Below, piece by piece: positions 41,701 through 58,740 of a DNA stretch of 64,000 nucleotides. The notes beneath the pieces were generated by a model, which was given only the letters and a program-made list of their open reading frames with translations, was not told the DNA's origin and ran no database searches. Positions within the stretch are counted from its first letter, which is position 1. Each line of letters opens with the position of its first letter. The position numbers and the translations under genes are program-made. The stretch is from Bombus terrestris (taxonomy: Eukaryota; Arthropoda; Insecta; Hymenoptera; Apidae), in the NCBI RefSeq assembly GCF_910591885.1, contig NW_025963548.1:4579501-4643500 (forward strand), in the 5' to 3' direction.

Positions 41701-44700
41701 TTATATTGCATCACTATATGAAGTATAACGTTATGAACTATTACGTTATAACGCATAACGTTAGATTGCATCATTATAGGACGTATAACGTTATATACTG
41801 TTGCGTTATGACGTATAACGATATATTGCATCACCATGGCACGTATAACGTTTTGTACTATTACGTAATAACGTATAACGTTATATTGCATCACAATATG
41901 ACGTATAACGTTATATACCACTACGTTATAACGTATATCGTTATATTGCATTACTATATGACGTATAACGTTAAGAACTATTACGTTATAACGCGTAACG
42001 TTATATTGCATCACTATAGGACGTATAACGTTATATACTATTACGTTATGACGTATAACTATATATTGCATCACCATGGGACGTAAAGCGTTTTGTACTA
42101 TTACGTAACAACGTATAACGTTATATTGCATCACTATAGGACGTATAACGTTATATTGCATCATCATAGGGCGTATAGCGTCATATATTATTGCGTTGTA
42201 ATGTATAACGGTATATTGCATTACTATAGGACGTATAACGTTATATACTATTACGTTATGACGTATAACGTTCTGAACTATTACGTTATAACGCATAACG
42301 CTATATTGCATCACCATATGACGTATAACGTTTTGAACTAATACGTAATAACGTATAACGTTATACTGCATCACTATATAAAGTATAACGTTATGAACTA
42401 TTAGATTATAACGTATAACGTTATAATGCATTACCATGTGACGTATAACGTTTCGAACTAATACGTAATAACGTATAATGTTATATTGCATCACTATATG
42501 AAGTATAACGTTATGAACTATTACGTTATAACGTATAACTTTATGTTGCATCACTATAGGACGTATAACGTTATATACTACTACGTTATAACGCATAACG
42601 TTATATTGCATCATCATAGGACGTATAGCGTCATATATTATTGCGTTATAATGTATAACGGTATATTGCATCACTATGGTACGTATAACGTTATATACTA
42701 TTACGTTATGACGTATAACGTTCTGAACTATTATGTTATAGCGCATAACGCTATATTGCATCACTATATGACGTATAACGTTTTGTACTATTACGTAATA
42801 ACGTATAACGCTATATTGCATCACTATAGGACGTATAACGCTATAGTGCATCACTATATGAAGTATAGCGTTATGAACTATTACATTATAACGTATAACG
42901 TTATAATGCATCACCATGTGACGTATAACGTTTTGAACTAATACGTAATAGCATATAGAGTTACATTGCATCACTATATGAAGTATACCGTTATGAACTA
43001 TTACATTATAACGTTTAACGTTACATTGCATCACCATGGGACGTATAGCGTCATATACTATAGCGTTATAAGGTATAACGGTATATTGCATCACTATATG
43101 ACGCATAACGTTATGAACTATTACGTTATAACGTGTAACGTTATATTGCATCACTATAGGACGTATAACGTTATATTGCATCACTATATGAAGTATACCG
43201 TTCTGAACTATTACATTATAACGTATAACGTTATATTGCATCATCATAGGTCGTATAACGTTATATACTATTACGTTATGACGTATAACTATATATTGCA
43301 TCACCATGGGATGTAAAGCGTTTTGTACTATTACCTCACAACGTATAGCGTTATATTGCATCACTATAGGACGTATAACGTTATATTGCATCACTATATG
43401 AAGTATAACGTTATGAACTATTACATTATAGCGTATAACGTTATATTGCATCACCATGTGACGTATAACGTTTTGAACTAATACGTAATAGCGTATAGAG
43501 TTACATTGCATCACTATATGAAGTATACCGTTATGAACTATTACATTATAACGTTTAACGTTACATTGCTTCACCATGGGACGTATAGCTTCATATAGTA
43601 TAGCGTTATAAGGTATAACGGTATATTGCATCACTATATGACGCATAACGTTATGAACTATTACGTTATAACGTATAACGTTATATTGCATCACTATAGG
43701 ACGTATAACGTTATATTGCATCACTATATGAAGTATACCGTTATGAACTATTACATTATAACGTATAACGTTATATTGCATCATCATAGGACGTATAGCG
43801 TCATATATTATTGCGTTATAATGTATAACGGTATATTGCATCACTATAGGACGTATAACGTTATATACTATTACGTTATGACGTATAACGTTATAATGCA
43901 TCACCATGTGACGTATAACGTTTTGAACTAATACGTCATAACGTATAATGTTATATTGCATCACTATATGAAGTATAACGTTATGAACTATTACGTTATA
44001 ACGCATAACGTTAGATTGCATCATTATAGGACGTATAACGTTATATACTGTTGCGTTATGACGTATAACGATATATTGCATCACCATGGCACGTATAACG
44101 TTTTGTACTATTACGTAACAACGTATAACGTTATATTGCATCACTATAGGACGTATAACGTTATATTGCATCACTATATGAAGTATAACGTTATGAACTA
44201 TTACATTATAGCGTATAACGTTATATTGCATCACCATGTGACGTATAACGTTTTGAACTGATACGTAATAGCGTATAGAGTTACATTGCATCACTATATG
44301 AAGTATACCGTTATGAACTATTACATTATAACGTTTAACGTTACATTGCATCACCATGGGACGTATAGCGTCATATACTATAGCGTTATAAGGTATAACG
44401 GTATATTGCATCACTATATGACGCATAACGTTATGAACTATGACGTTATAACGTATAATGTTATATTGCATCACCATGCGACGTATAACGTTTTGAACTA
44501 TTACGTAATAGCGTATAACGTTATATTGCAACACTATATAACGTATAACGTTATACACTGTTACGCTATATCGTATAATATTATGTTGCATCACTATAGG
44601 ACGTATAACGTTATATACTATTACGATATGACGTATAACGTTATGAACTATTACGTTATAACGCATAACGCTATATTGCATCACCATGTGACGTATAACG

Positions 44701-47700
44701 TTTTGTACTATTACGTAATAACGTATAACGTTATATTGCATCATCATAGGACGTATAGCGTCATATACTATTGCGTTATAATGTTTAACGTTATATTGCA
44801 TCACTATATGACGCATAACGTTATATACTATTACGTTATGACGTATAACGCTTTATTGCATCACCATGTGACGTATAACGTTTTGTACTATTACGTAATA
44901 ACGTATAACGTTATATTGCACCACTATAGGACGTATATCGTTATATTGCATTACTATATGACGTCTAACGTTATGAACTATTACGTTATAACGCGTAACG
45001 TTATATTGCATCACTATATGAAGTATAACGTTATGAACTATTACATTATAGCGTATAACGTTATATTGCATCACCATGTGACGTATAACGTTTTGAACTA
45101 ATACGTAATAGCGTATAGAGTTACATTGCATCTCTATATGAAGTATACCGTTATGAACTATTACATTATAACGTTTAACGTTACATTGCATCACCATGGG
45201 ACGTATAGCGTCATATACTATAGCGTTATAAGGTATAACGGTATATTGCATCACTATATGACGCATAACGTTATGAACTATGACGTTATAACGTATAATG
45301 TTATATTGCATCACCACGCGACGTATAACGTTTTGAACTAATACGTAATAACTTATAACGTTATGTTGCATCACTATATGAAGTATTCCGTTATGAACTA
45401 TTACAATTATAACGTATGACGTTATATTGCATCACCATGTGACGTATAACGTTTTGAACTAATACGTAATAACGTATAGAGTTACATTGCATCACTATAT
45501 GAAGTATACCGTTATGAACTATTACATTATAACGTTTAACGTTATATTGCATCACCATGGGACGTATAGCGTCATATACTATTGCGTTATAATGTATAAC
45601 GGTATATTGCATCACTATATGATGCATAACGTTATGAACTATTACGTTATAACGTATAACGTTATATTGCATCACCATGCGACGTATAACGTTTTGAACT
45701 AATACGTCATAACTGATAACGTTATGTTGCATCACTATATGAAGTATTCCGTTATGAACTATTACAATTATAACGTATGACGTTATATTGCATCATCATG
45801 TTACGTATAACGTTTTGTACTATTACGTAATAACGTATAACGTTATATTGCATCACAATATGACGTATAACGTTATATACTTCTACGTTATAACGTATAT
45901 CGTTATATTGCATTACTATATGACGTATAACGTTATGAACTATTACGTTATAACGCGTAACGTTATATTGCATCACTATATGACGTATAACGTTATATTG
46001 CATGACTGTATGAAGTATACCGTTATGAACTATTACATTATAACGTTTAACGTTACATTGCATCACCATGGGACGTATAACGTTTTGAACTAATACGTCA
46101 TAACGTATAATGTTATATTGCATCACTATATGAAGTATAACGTTATGAACTATTACGTTATAACACATAACGTTATATTGCATCACTATAGGACGTATAA
46201 CGTTTTATACTATTACGTTATGACGTATAACTATACATTGCATCACCACGGGACGTAAAGCGTTTTGTACTATTACGTAACAACGTATAACGTTATATTG
46301 CATCACTATATTACGTATAACGTTATACACTATTACGTTATGACGTATAACGCTATATTGCATCACCATGTGACTTATAACGTTTTGTACTATTACGTAA
46401 TAACGTATAACGTTATAATGCATCACTATATGACGTATAACGTTATATACTACTACGTTATAACGTATATCGTTATATTGCATTACTATATGACGTATAA
46501 CGTTATATAATATTACGCTATGACGTATAAAGTTATGAACTATTACGTTATAACGCATAACGCTATATTGCATCACTATATGACGTATAACGTTTTGTAC
46601 TATTACGTAATAACGTATAATGTTATATTGCATCACTATAGGACGTATAACGTTATATACTATTACGTTATGACGTATAACTATATATTGCATCACCATG
46701 GGACGTAAAGCGTTTTGTGCTATTACGTAACAACGTATAACGTTATATTGCATCACTATAGGACGTATAACGTTATATTGCATCACTATATGATGTATAA
46801 CGTTATGAACTATAACATTATAGCGTATAACGTTATATTGCATCACCATGTGACGTATAACGTTTTGAACTAATACGTAATAGCGTATAGAGTTACATTG
46901 CATCACTATATGACGTATAACGTTTTGTACTATTACGTAATAACGTATAACGTTATATTGCATCACTATATGACGTATAACGTTATATACTACTACGTTA
47001 TAACGTATATCGTTATATTGCATTACTATATGTCGTATAACGTTATATACTATTACGCTATGACGTATAAAGTTATGAACTATTACGTTATAATGTATAA
47101 CGGTATATTGCATCACTATATGACGTATAACGTTTTGTACTACTACGTAATAACGTATAACGTTATATTGCATCACTATAGGACGTATAATGCTATATTG
47201 CATCACTATATGACGTATAACGTTTTGTACTATTACGTAATAACGTATAACGTTATATTGCATCACTATATGACGCATAACGTTATACGCTATTACGTTA
47301 TAACGTATAACATTATGTTGCATCACCATAGGACGTATAACGTTATATACTATTACGCTATGACGTATAAAGTTATGAACTATTACGTAATAACGCATAA
47401 CGCTATATTGCATCACTATATGACGTATAACGTTTTGTACTACTACGTAATAACGTATAACGTTATATTGCATCACTATAGGACGTATAACGCTATATTG
47501 CATCACTAAATGACGTATAACGTTTTGCACTATTACGTAATAACGTATAACGTTATATTGCATTACTGTATGACGTATAACGTTATATACTACTACGTTA
47601 TAACGTATATCGTTATATTGCATTACTATATGACGTATAACGTTATATACTATTACGCTATGACGTATAAAGTTATGAACTATTACGTTATAATGTATAA

Positions 47701-50700
47701 CGGTATATTGCATCACTATATGACGTATAACGTTTTGTACTATTACGTAATAACGTATAACGTTATATTGCATCACTATAGGACGTATAACGCTATATTG
47801 CATCACTATATGAAGTATAGCGTTATGAACTATTACATTATAACGTATAACGTTATAATGCATCACCATGTGACGTATAACGTTTTGAACTAATACGTAA
47901 TAACGTATAATGTTATATTGCATCACTATATGACGTATAACGTTATATACTACTACGTTATAACGTATAACGTTAGATTGCATCACTATAGGACGTATAA
48001 CGATATATACTATTGCGTTATGACGTATAACGATATATTGCATCACCATGGGACGTAAAGCGTTTTGTACCATTACGTAACAACGTATAACGTTATATTG
48101 CATCACTATAGGACGTATAACGTTATATTGCATCACTATATGAAGTATAACGTTATGAACTATTACATTATAGCGTATAACGTTATATTGCATCACCATG
48201 TGACGTATAACGTTTTGAACTAATACGTAATAGCGTATAGAGTTACATTGCATCACTATATGAAGTATACCGTTATGAACTATTACATTATAACGTTTAA
48301 CGTTACATTGCATCACCATGGGACGTATAGCGTCATATACTATTGCGTTATAAGGTATAACGGTATATTGCATCACTATATGACGCATAACGTTATGAAC
48401 TATTACGTTATAACGTATAACGTTGTATTGCATCACTATAGGACGTATAACGGTATATTGCATCACTATATGAAGTATAGCGTTATGAACTATTACAAGT
48501 ATAACGTAACACGTTATATTACATCACTATAGGACGTATAACGTTATATTGCATCACTATATGAAGTATAACGTTATGAACTATTACATTATAGCGTATA
48601 ACGTTATATTGCATCACCATGTGACGTATAACGTTTTGAACTAATACGTAATAGCGTATAGAGTTACATTGCATTACTATATGAAGTATACCGTTATGAA
48701 CTATTACAATTATAACGTAAAACGTTATATTACATCACTATAGGACGTATAACGTTATATTGCATCACTATATGACGTATAACGTTTTCTACTATTACGT
48801 AATAACGTATAATGTTATATTGCATCACAATATGAATTGTAACGGTATGAACTATAACGTTATAACGCATAACGTTATATTGCATCACTATAGGACGTAT
48901 AACGTTATATACTATTACGCTATGACGTATAAAGTTATGAACTATTACGTTATAATGTATAACGGTATATTGCATCACTATATGACGTATAACGTTTTGT
49001 ACTATTACGTAATAACGTATAACGTTATATTGCATCACTATAGGACGTATAACGCTATATTGCATCACTATATGAAGTATAGCGTTATGAACTATTACAT
49101 TATAACGTATAACGTTATATTGCTTCACTATATGACGTATAACGTTTTGTACTATTAGGTAATAACGTATAACGTTATATTGCATCACTATATGACGTAT
49201 AACGTTATATACTACTACGTTATAACGTATAACATTATGTTGCATCACTATAGGACGTATAACGTTATATACTATTACGCTATGACGTATAAAGTTATGA
49301 ACTATTACGTTATAACGCATAACGCTATATTGCATCACTATATGACGTATAACGTTTTGTACTATTACGTAATAACGTATAACGTTATATTGCATCACTA
49401 TAGGACGTATAACGCTATATTGCATCTCTATATGAAGTATAGCGTTATGAACTATTACGTTATAACGCATAACGTTATATTGCATCACTATAGGACGTAT
49501 AACGTTATATACTATTACGTTATGACGTATAACTATATATTGCATCACCATGGGACGTAAAGCGTTTTGTACTATTACGTAACAACGTATAACGTTATAT
49601 TGCATCACTATAGGACGTATAACGTTATATTGCATCACTATATGATGTATAACGTTATATACTACTACGTTATAACATATAACATTATGTTGCATCACTA
49701 TAGGACGTATAACGTTATATACTATTACGCTATGACGTATAAAGTTATGAACTATTACGTTATAATGTATAACGGTATATTGCATCACTATATGACGTAT
49801 AACGTTTTGTACTATTACGTAATAACGTATAACGTTATATTGCATCACTATAGGACGTATAACGCTATATTGCATCACTATATGAAGTATAGCGTTATGA
49901 ACTATTACATTATAACGTATAACGTTATAATGCATCACCATGTGACGTATAACGTTTCGAACTAATACGTAATAATGTATAATGTTATATTGCATCACTA
50001 TATGAAGTATAACGTCATGAACTATTACGTTATAACGCATAACGTTATATTGCATCACTATAGGACGTATAACGTTATATACTATTGCGTTATGACGTAT
50101 AACGATATATTGCATCACCATGGCACGTATAACGTTTTGTACTATTACGTAATAAACGTATAACGTTATATTGTATCACCATATGACGTATAACGTTTTG
50201 AACTAATACGTAATAACGTATAACGTTATACTGTATCACTACATAAAGTATAACGTTATGAACTATTAGATTATAACGTATAACGTTGTAATGCATCACC
50301 ATGTGACGTATAACGTTTCGAACTAATACGTAATAATGTATAATGTTATATTGCATCACTATATGAAGTATAACGTCATGAACTATTACGTTATAACGCA
50401 TAACGTTATATTGCATCACTATAGGACGTATAACGTTATATACTATTACGTTATGACGTATAACTATATATTGCACCACCATGGGACGTAAAGCGTTTTG
50501 TACTATTACGTAACAACGTATAACGTTATATTGCATCACTATAGGACGTATAACGTTATATTGCATCACTATATAAAGTATAACGTTATGAACTATTAGA
50601 TTATAACGTATAACGTTATAATGCATCACCATGTGACGTATAACGTTTCGAACTAATACGTAATAATGTATAATGTTATATTGCATCACTATATGAAGTA

Positions 50701-52070
50701 TAACGTTATGAACTATTGCATTATAACGTATAACGTTATATTGCATCACCATGTGACGTATAACGTTTTGTACTATTACGTAATAACGTATAACGTTATA
50801 TTGCATCACAATATGAAGTGTAACGTTATGAACTATTACGTTATAACGCATAACGTTATATTGCATCACTATAGGACGTATAACGTTGTATACTATTACG
50901 TTATGACGTATAACGCTATATTGCATCACCATGTGACTTATAACGTTTTGTACTATTACGTAATAACGTATAACGTTATATTGCATCACTATATGACGTA
51001 TAACGTTATATACTACTACGTTATAACGTATATCGTTATATTGCATTACTATATGACATATAACGTTATATTGCATCACTATATGAAGTATAACGTTATG
51101 AACTATTGCATTATAACGTATAACGTTATATTGCATCACCATGTGACGTATAACGTTTTGTACTATTACGTTATAACGTATATCCTTATATTGCATTACT
51201 ATATGACGTATAACGTTATGAACTATTACGTTATAACGCGTAACGTTATATTGCACCACTATATGACGTATAACGGTATATTGCATCACTATATGAAGTA
51301 TACCGTTATGAACTATTACATTATAACGTATAACGTTACATTGCATCATCATAGGACGTATAGCGTCATATACTATTGCGTTATAATGTATAACGGTATA
51401 TTGCATCACTATATGACGCATAACGTTATACGCTATTACGTTATAACGTATAACATTATGTTGCATCACCATAGGACGTATAACGTTATATACTATTACG
51501 CTATGACGTATAAAGTTATGAACTATTACGTAATAACGCATAACGCTATATTGCATCACTATATGACGTATAACGTTTTGTACTATTACGTAATAACTTA
51601 TAACGTTATATTGCATCACTATAGGACGTATAACGCTATATTGCATCACTGTATGAAGTATAGCGTTATGAACTATTACATTATAACGTATAACGTTATA
51701 ATGCATCACCATGTGACGTATAACGTTTTGAACTAATACGTAATAACGTATAATGTTATATTGCATCACTATATGAAGTATAACGTTATGAACTAATACG
51801 TTATAACGCATAACGTTATATTGCATCACCATGTGACGTATAACGTTTTGAACTAATACGAATTAGCGTATAGAGTTACATTGAATCACCATATGAAGTA
51901 TACCGTTATGAACTATTACATTATAACGTTTAACGTTATATTGCATCACCATGGGACGTATAGCGTCATGTACTATTGCGTTATAATGTATGACGGTATA
52001 TTGCATCACTATATGACGGATAACGTTATGAACTATTACGTTATAACGTATAATGTTATATTGCATCACC
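41694..52070. repeat. ~10-kb higher-order repeat, right copy
   Basis: Tandem partner of 31,850-41,700, longer by about 500 bp because of monomer-block insertions. Private changes are few, for example CACTAAATGACG near 47507 and a replaced stretch near 49317. Beyond 52,070 the match ends and the array passes into shorter shuffled blocks; 52,541-53,506 resembles parts of 40,450-41,400. Confidence 0.8.
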
Positions 52071-54459
52071 ATGCGACGTATAACGTTATATTGCATCACT
52101 ATATGAAGTATAACGTTATGAACTATTACATTATAGCGTATAACGTTATATTGCATCACCATGTGACGTATAACGTTTTGAACTAATACGTAATAGCGTA
52201 TAGAGTTACATTGCATCACTATATGAAGTATAGCGTTATGAACTATTACATTATAACGTTTAACGTTACATTGCATCACCATGCGACGTATAACGTTATA
52301 TTACATCACTATAGGACGTATAACGTTATATTGCATCACTATAGGACGTATAACGTTATATTGTATCACTATATGACGTATAACGTTTTGTACTATTACG
52401 TAATAACGTATAACGTTATATTGCATCACTATATAAAGTATAACGTCATGAACTATTACATTATAACGTATAACGTTATAATGCATCACCATGTGACGTA
52501 TAACGTTTCGAACTAATACGTAATAACGTATAATGTTATATTGCATCACAATATGAAGTGTAACGTTATGAACTATTACGTTATAACGCATAACGTTATA
52601 TTGCATCACTATAGGACGTATAACGTTGTATACTATTACGTTATGACGTATAACGCTATATTGCATCACCATGTGACTTATAACGTTTTGTACTATTACG
52701 TAATAACGTATAACGTTATATTGCATCACTATATGACGTATAACGTTATATACTACTACGTTATAACGTATATCGTTATATTGCATTACTATATGACGTA
52801 TAACGTTATATACTACTACATTATAACGTATAACGTTACATTGCATCATCATAGGACGTATAGCGTCATATACTATTGCGTTATAATGTATAACGGTATA
52901 TTGCATCACTATATGACGCATAACGTTATACGCTATTACGTTATAACGTATAACATTATGTTGCATCACCATAGGACGTATAACGTTATATACTATTACG
53001 CTATGACGTATAAAGTTATGAACTATTACGTAATAACGCATAACGCTATATTGCATCACTATATGACGTATAACGTTTTGTACTATTACGTAATAACGTA
53101 TAACGTTATATTGCATCACTATAGGACGCATAACGCTATATTGCATCACTATATGACGTATAACGTTATGAACTATTACGTTATAACGCATAACGTTATA
53201 TTGCATCACTATAGGACGTATAACGTTGTATACTATTACGTTATGACGTATAACGCTATATTGCATCACCATGTGACTTATAACGTTTTGTACTATTACG
53301 TAATAACGTATAACGTTATATTGCATCACTATATGACGTATAACGTTATATACTACTACGTTATAACGTATATCGTTATATTGCATTACTATATGACCTA
53401 TAACGTTATATTGCATCACTATATGAAGTATAACGTTATGAACTATTGCATTATAACGTATAACGTTATATTGCATCACCATGTGACGTATAACGTTTTG
53501 AACTAATACGTAATAACGTATAGAGTTACATTGCATCACTATATGAAGTATACCGTTATGAACTATTACATTATAACGTTTAACGTTATATTGCATCACC
53601 ATGGGACGTATAACGTCATATACTATTGCGTTATAATATATACTATTGCATCACTATATGACGCATAACGTTATGAACTATGACGTTATAACGTATAATG
53701 TTATATTGCATCACGATGCGACGTATAACGTTTTGAACTAATACGTAATAACGTATAACGTTATATTGCAACACTATATGACGTATAACGTTATATACTA
53801 CTACGTTATAACGTGTAACATTATGTTGCATCACTATAGGACGTATAACGTTATATACTATTACGCTATGACGTATAAAGTTATGAACTATTACGTTATA
53901 ACGCATAACGCTATATTGCATCACTATATGACGTATAACGTTTTGTACTATTACGTAATAACGTATAACGTTATATTGCATCACTATATAAAGTATAGCG
54001 TTATGAACTATTACATTCTAACGAATAACGTTATAATGCATCACCATGTGACGTATAACGTTTCGAACTAATACGTAATAACGTATAATGTTATATTGCA
54101 TCACTATATGAAGTATAACGTTATGAACTATTACGTTATAACGCATAACGTTATATTGCATCACTATAGGACGTATAACGTTATATACTATTACGCTATG
54201 ACGTATAAAGTTATGAACTATTACGTTATAATGTATAACGGTATATTGCATCACTATATGACGTATAACGTTTTGTACTATTACGTAACAACGTATAACG
54301 TTATATTGCATCACTATATGAAGTATAGCGTTATGAACTATTACATTATAACGTATAACGTTATAATGCATCACCATGTGACGTATAACGTTTTGAACTA
54401 ATACGTAATAACGTATAATGTTATATTGCATCACTATATGACGCATAACGTTATATTGC

Positions 54460-55610
54460 ATCACTATATGAAGTATAACGTTATGAACTATTACGTTATA
54501 ACGCATAACGTTATATTGCGTCACCATGTGACGTATAACGTTTTGAACTAATACGTAATAACCTATAATGTTATATTGCATCACTATATGAAGTATAACG
54601 TTATGAACTATTACGTTATAACGCATAACGTTATATTGCATCACTATAGGACGTATAACGTTATACACTATTATGTAATAACGTATAACGTTATATTGCA
54701 TCACTATATGAAGTATAACGCTATGAACTATTACATTATAACGTATAACGTTATATTGCATCACCATGTGACGTATAACGTTTTGAACTAATACGTAATA
54801 ACGTATAGAGTTACATTGCATCACTATATGAAGTATACCGTTATGAACTATTACATTATAACGTTTAACGTTACATTGCATCACCATGGGGCGTATAGCG
54901 TCATATGCTATTGCGTTATAAGGTATAACGGTATATTGCATCACTATATGACGCATAACGTTATGAACTATTACGTTATAACGTATAACGTTATATTGCA
55001 TCACTATAGGACGTATAACGCTATATTGCATTACTATATGAAGTATAGCGTTATGAACTATTACAACTATAACGTAAAACGTTATATTACATCACTATAG
55101 GACGTATAACGTTATATTGCATCACTATACGACGTATAACGTTATATCGCATCACTATATGACGTATAACGTTTTGTACTATTACGTAATAACGTATAAC
55201 GTTATATTGCATCACTATATAAAGTATAACGTCATGAACTATTACATTATAACGTATAACGTTATAATGCATCACCATGGGACGTATAACGTTTCGAACT
55301 AATACGTAATAACGTATAATGTTATATTGCATCACAATATGAAGCGTATCGTTATGAACTATTACGTTATAACGCACAACGTTATATTGCATCACTATAG
55401 GACGTATAACGTTATATACTATTACGTTATGAAGTATAACGCTATATTGCGTCACCATGTGACTTATAACGTATACTATTACGTAATAACGTATAACGTT
55501 ATATTGCATCACTATATGACGTATAACGTTATATACTACTACGTTATAACGTATATCGTTATATTGCATTACTATATGACGTATAACGTTATATTGCATC
55601 ATCATAGGAC
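54460..55610. repeat. Satellite 2 duplicated block, paired with 62863-64000
   Basis: Offset 8403 bp, changing by 3 bp at a small deletion near 55472 that only the left copy has. Shared markers include AACCTATAATG, TTACAACTATAACG and CATATCGC-type variants. The right copy runs to the window edge, so its full length is unknown. Confidence 0.75.
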
Positions 55611-55980
55611 GTATAGCGTCATATACTATTGCATTATAATGTATAACGGTATATTGCATCACTATAGGACGTATAACGCTACATTGCATCACAATATGAA
55701 GTATAGCGTTATGAACTATTACAACTATTACGTAAAACGTTATATTACATCACTATAGGACGTATAACGTTATATTGCATCACTATAGGACGTATAACGC
55801 TATATTGCATCACTACATGAAGTATAGCGTTATGAACTATTACATTATAACGTATAACGTTATAATGCATCACCATGTGACGTTTCACGTTTTGAACTAA
55901 TACATAATAACGTATAATGTTATATTGCATCACTATATGAAGTATAACGTTATGAACTATTACGTTATAACGCATAACGT

Positions 55981-56640
55981 TATAATGCATCACCATGTGA
56001 CGTATAACGTTTTGTACTATTACGTAATAACGTATAACGTTATATTGCATCACCATGTGACGTATAACGTTTTGTACTATTACGTAATAACGTATAACGT
56101 TATATTGCATCACTATAGCACGTACAACTTTTTGTACTATTACGTAATAACGTATAACGTTATATTGCATCACTATAGGACGTATAACGTTTTGTACTAT
56201 TACGTAATAACGTATAACGTTATATTGCATCACTATAGGACGTATAACATCTTGTACTATTACGTAATAACGCATAACGTTATATTGCATCACCATCTGA
56301 CGTATAACGTTTTGTACTATTACGTAATAACGTATAACGTTATATTGCATCACCATGTGACGTATAACGTTTTGTACTATTACGTAATAACGTATAACGT
56401 TATATTGCATCACTACAGGACGTATAACGTTTTGTACTATTACGTAATAACGTATAACGTTATATTGCATCACTATAGGACGTATAACGTTTTGTACTAT
56501 TACGTAATAACGTATAACGTTATATTGCATCACCATGTGACGTATAACGTTTTGTACTATTACGTAATAACGTATAACGTTATATTGCATCACTATAGTA
56601 CGTATAACGTTTTGTACTATTACGTAATAACGTAATATCG
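55981..56640. repeat. Homogeneous run of eleven 60-bp A-B' dimers
   Basis: Eleven consecutive 60-bp units alternate a type A monomer with the B' monomer TTTTGTACTATTACGTAAT, differing only in the A tail (CATGTG, TATAGG, TATAGC, CATCTG, TACAGG, TATAGT) and rare point changes. This is the cleanest dimer array in the window and shows the basic 60-bp unit without higher-order shuffling. A shorter run of the same form is at about 58,680-58,920. Confidence 0.85.
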
Positions 56641-58740
56641 CTATATTGCATTACTGTATGACGTATAACGTTATGAACTATTACGTTATAACGCGTAATG
56701 TTATATTGCATCAGAATATGACGTATAACGTTATATTGCATCACTATATGAAGTATACCGTTATGAAATATTACATTATAACGTATAACGTTATATTGCA
56801 TCATCATAGGACGTATAGCGTCATATACTATTGCGCTATAATGTATAGCGGTATATTGCATCACTATATGACGCATAACGTTATACGCTATTACGTTATA
56901 ACGTATAACATTATGTTGCATCACCATAGGACGTATAACGTTATATACTATTACGCTATGACGTATAAAGTTATGAACTATTACGTAATAACGCATAACG
57001 CTATATTGCATCACTATAGGACGTATAACGTTTTGTACTATTACGTAATAACGTATAACGTTATATTGCATCACTATAGGACGTATAACGCTATATTGCA
57101 TCACTGTATGAAGTATAGCGTTATGAACTATTACATTATAACGTATAACGTTATAATGCATCACCATGTGACGTATAACGTTTTGAACTAATACGTAATA
57201 ACGTATAATGTTATATTGCATCACTATATGAAGTATAACGTTATGAACCATTACGTTATAATGCATAACGTTATATTGCATCACTATAGGACGTATAACG
57301 TTATATACTATTATGTAATAACGTATAACGCTAAATTGCATCACTATAGGACGTATAACGTTATATTGCATCACTATATGAAGTATAACGTTATGAACTA
57401 TTACATTATAACGTATAACGTTATATTGCATCACCATGTGACGTATAACGTTTTGAACTAATACGTAATAACGTATAGAGTTACATTGCATCACTATATG
57501 AAGTATACCGTTATGAACTATTACATTATAACGTTTAACGTTATATTGCATCACCATGGGACGTATAACGTCATATACTATTGCGTTATAATGTATAACA
57601 GTATATTGCATCACAATATGTCGCATAACGTTATGATCTATGACGTTATAACGTATAATGTTATATTGCATCACGATGCGACGTATAACGTTTTGAACTA
57701 ATACGTAATAACGTATAACGTTATATTGCAACACTATATGACGTATAACGTTATATACTACTACGTTATAACGTATAACATTATGTTGCATCACTATAGG
57801 ACGTATAACGTTATATACTATTACGCTATGACGTATAAAGTTAGGAACTATTACGTTATAACGCATAACGCTATATTGCATCACTATATGACGTATAACG
57901 TTTTGTACTATTACGTAATAACGTATAACGTTATATTGCATCACTATATAAAGTATAGCGTTATGAACTATTACATTATAACGAATAACGTTATAATGCA
58001 TCACCATGTGACGTATAACGTTTCGAACTAATACGTAATAACGTATAATGTTATATTGCATCACTATATGAAGTATAACGTTATGAACTATTACGTTATA
58101 ACGCATAACGTTATATTGCATCACTATAGGACGTATAACGTTATATACTATTACGCTATGACGTATAAAGTTATGAACTATTACGTTATAATGTATAACG
58201 GTATATTGCATCACTATATGACGTATAACGTTTTGTACTATTACGTAACAACGTATAACGTTATATTGCATCACTATAGGACGTATAACGTTATATACTA
58301 TTACGCTATGACGTATAAAGTTATGAACTATTACATTATAGCGTATAACGCTATATTGCATCACTATATGACGTATAACGTTTTGTACTATTACGTAATA
58401 ACGTATAACGTTATATTGCATCACTATATAAAGTATAGCGTTATGAACTATTACATTATAACGAATAACGTTATAATGCATCACCATGTGACGTATAACG
58501 TTTCGAACTAATACGTAATAACGTATAATGTTATATTGCATCACTATATGAAGTATAACGTTATGAACTATTACGTTATAACCCATAACGTTATATTGCA
58601 TCACTATAGGACGTATAACGTTATATACTATTACGCTATGACGTATAAAGTTATGAACTATTACATTATAGCGTATAACGTTATATTGCATCACTATAGG
58701 ACGTATAACGTTTTGTACTATTACGTAATAACGTATAACG
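56462..58740. repeat. 2.28-kb higher-order repeat, copy 1
   Basis: About 76 monomers. It is followed in tandem by copy 2 (about 58,741-60,660), and a third, shortened copy lies at about 60,660-62,380. Offsets are 2280 bp (57216 to 59496) and 1413 bp (59496 to 60909). Markers include CACGATGCGACG, GCATCAGAATATG and TAACGAATAACG. Copy 1 has a 1-bp insertion near 56634 that is absent from copy 2. Confidence 0.75.
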
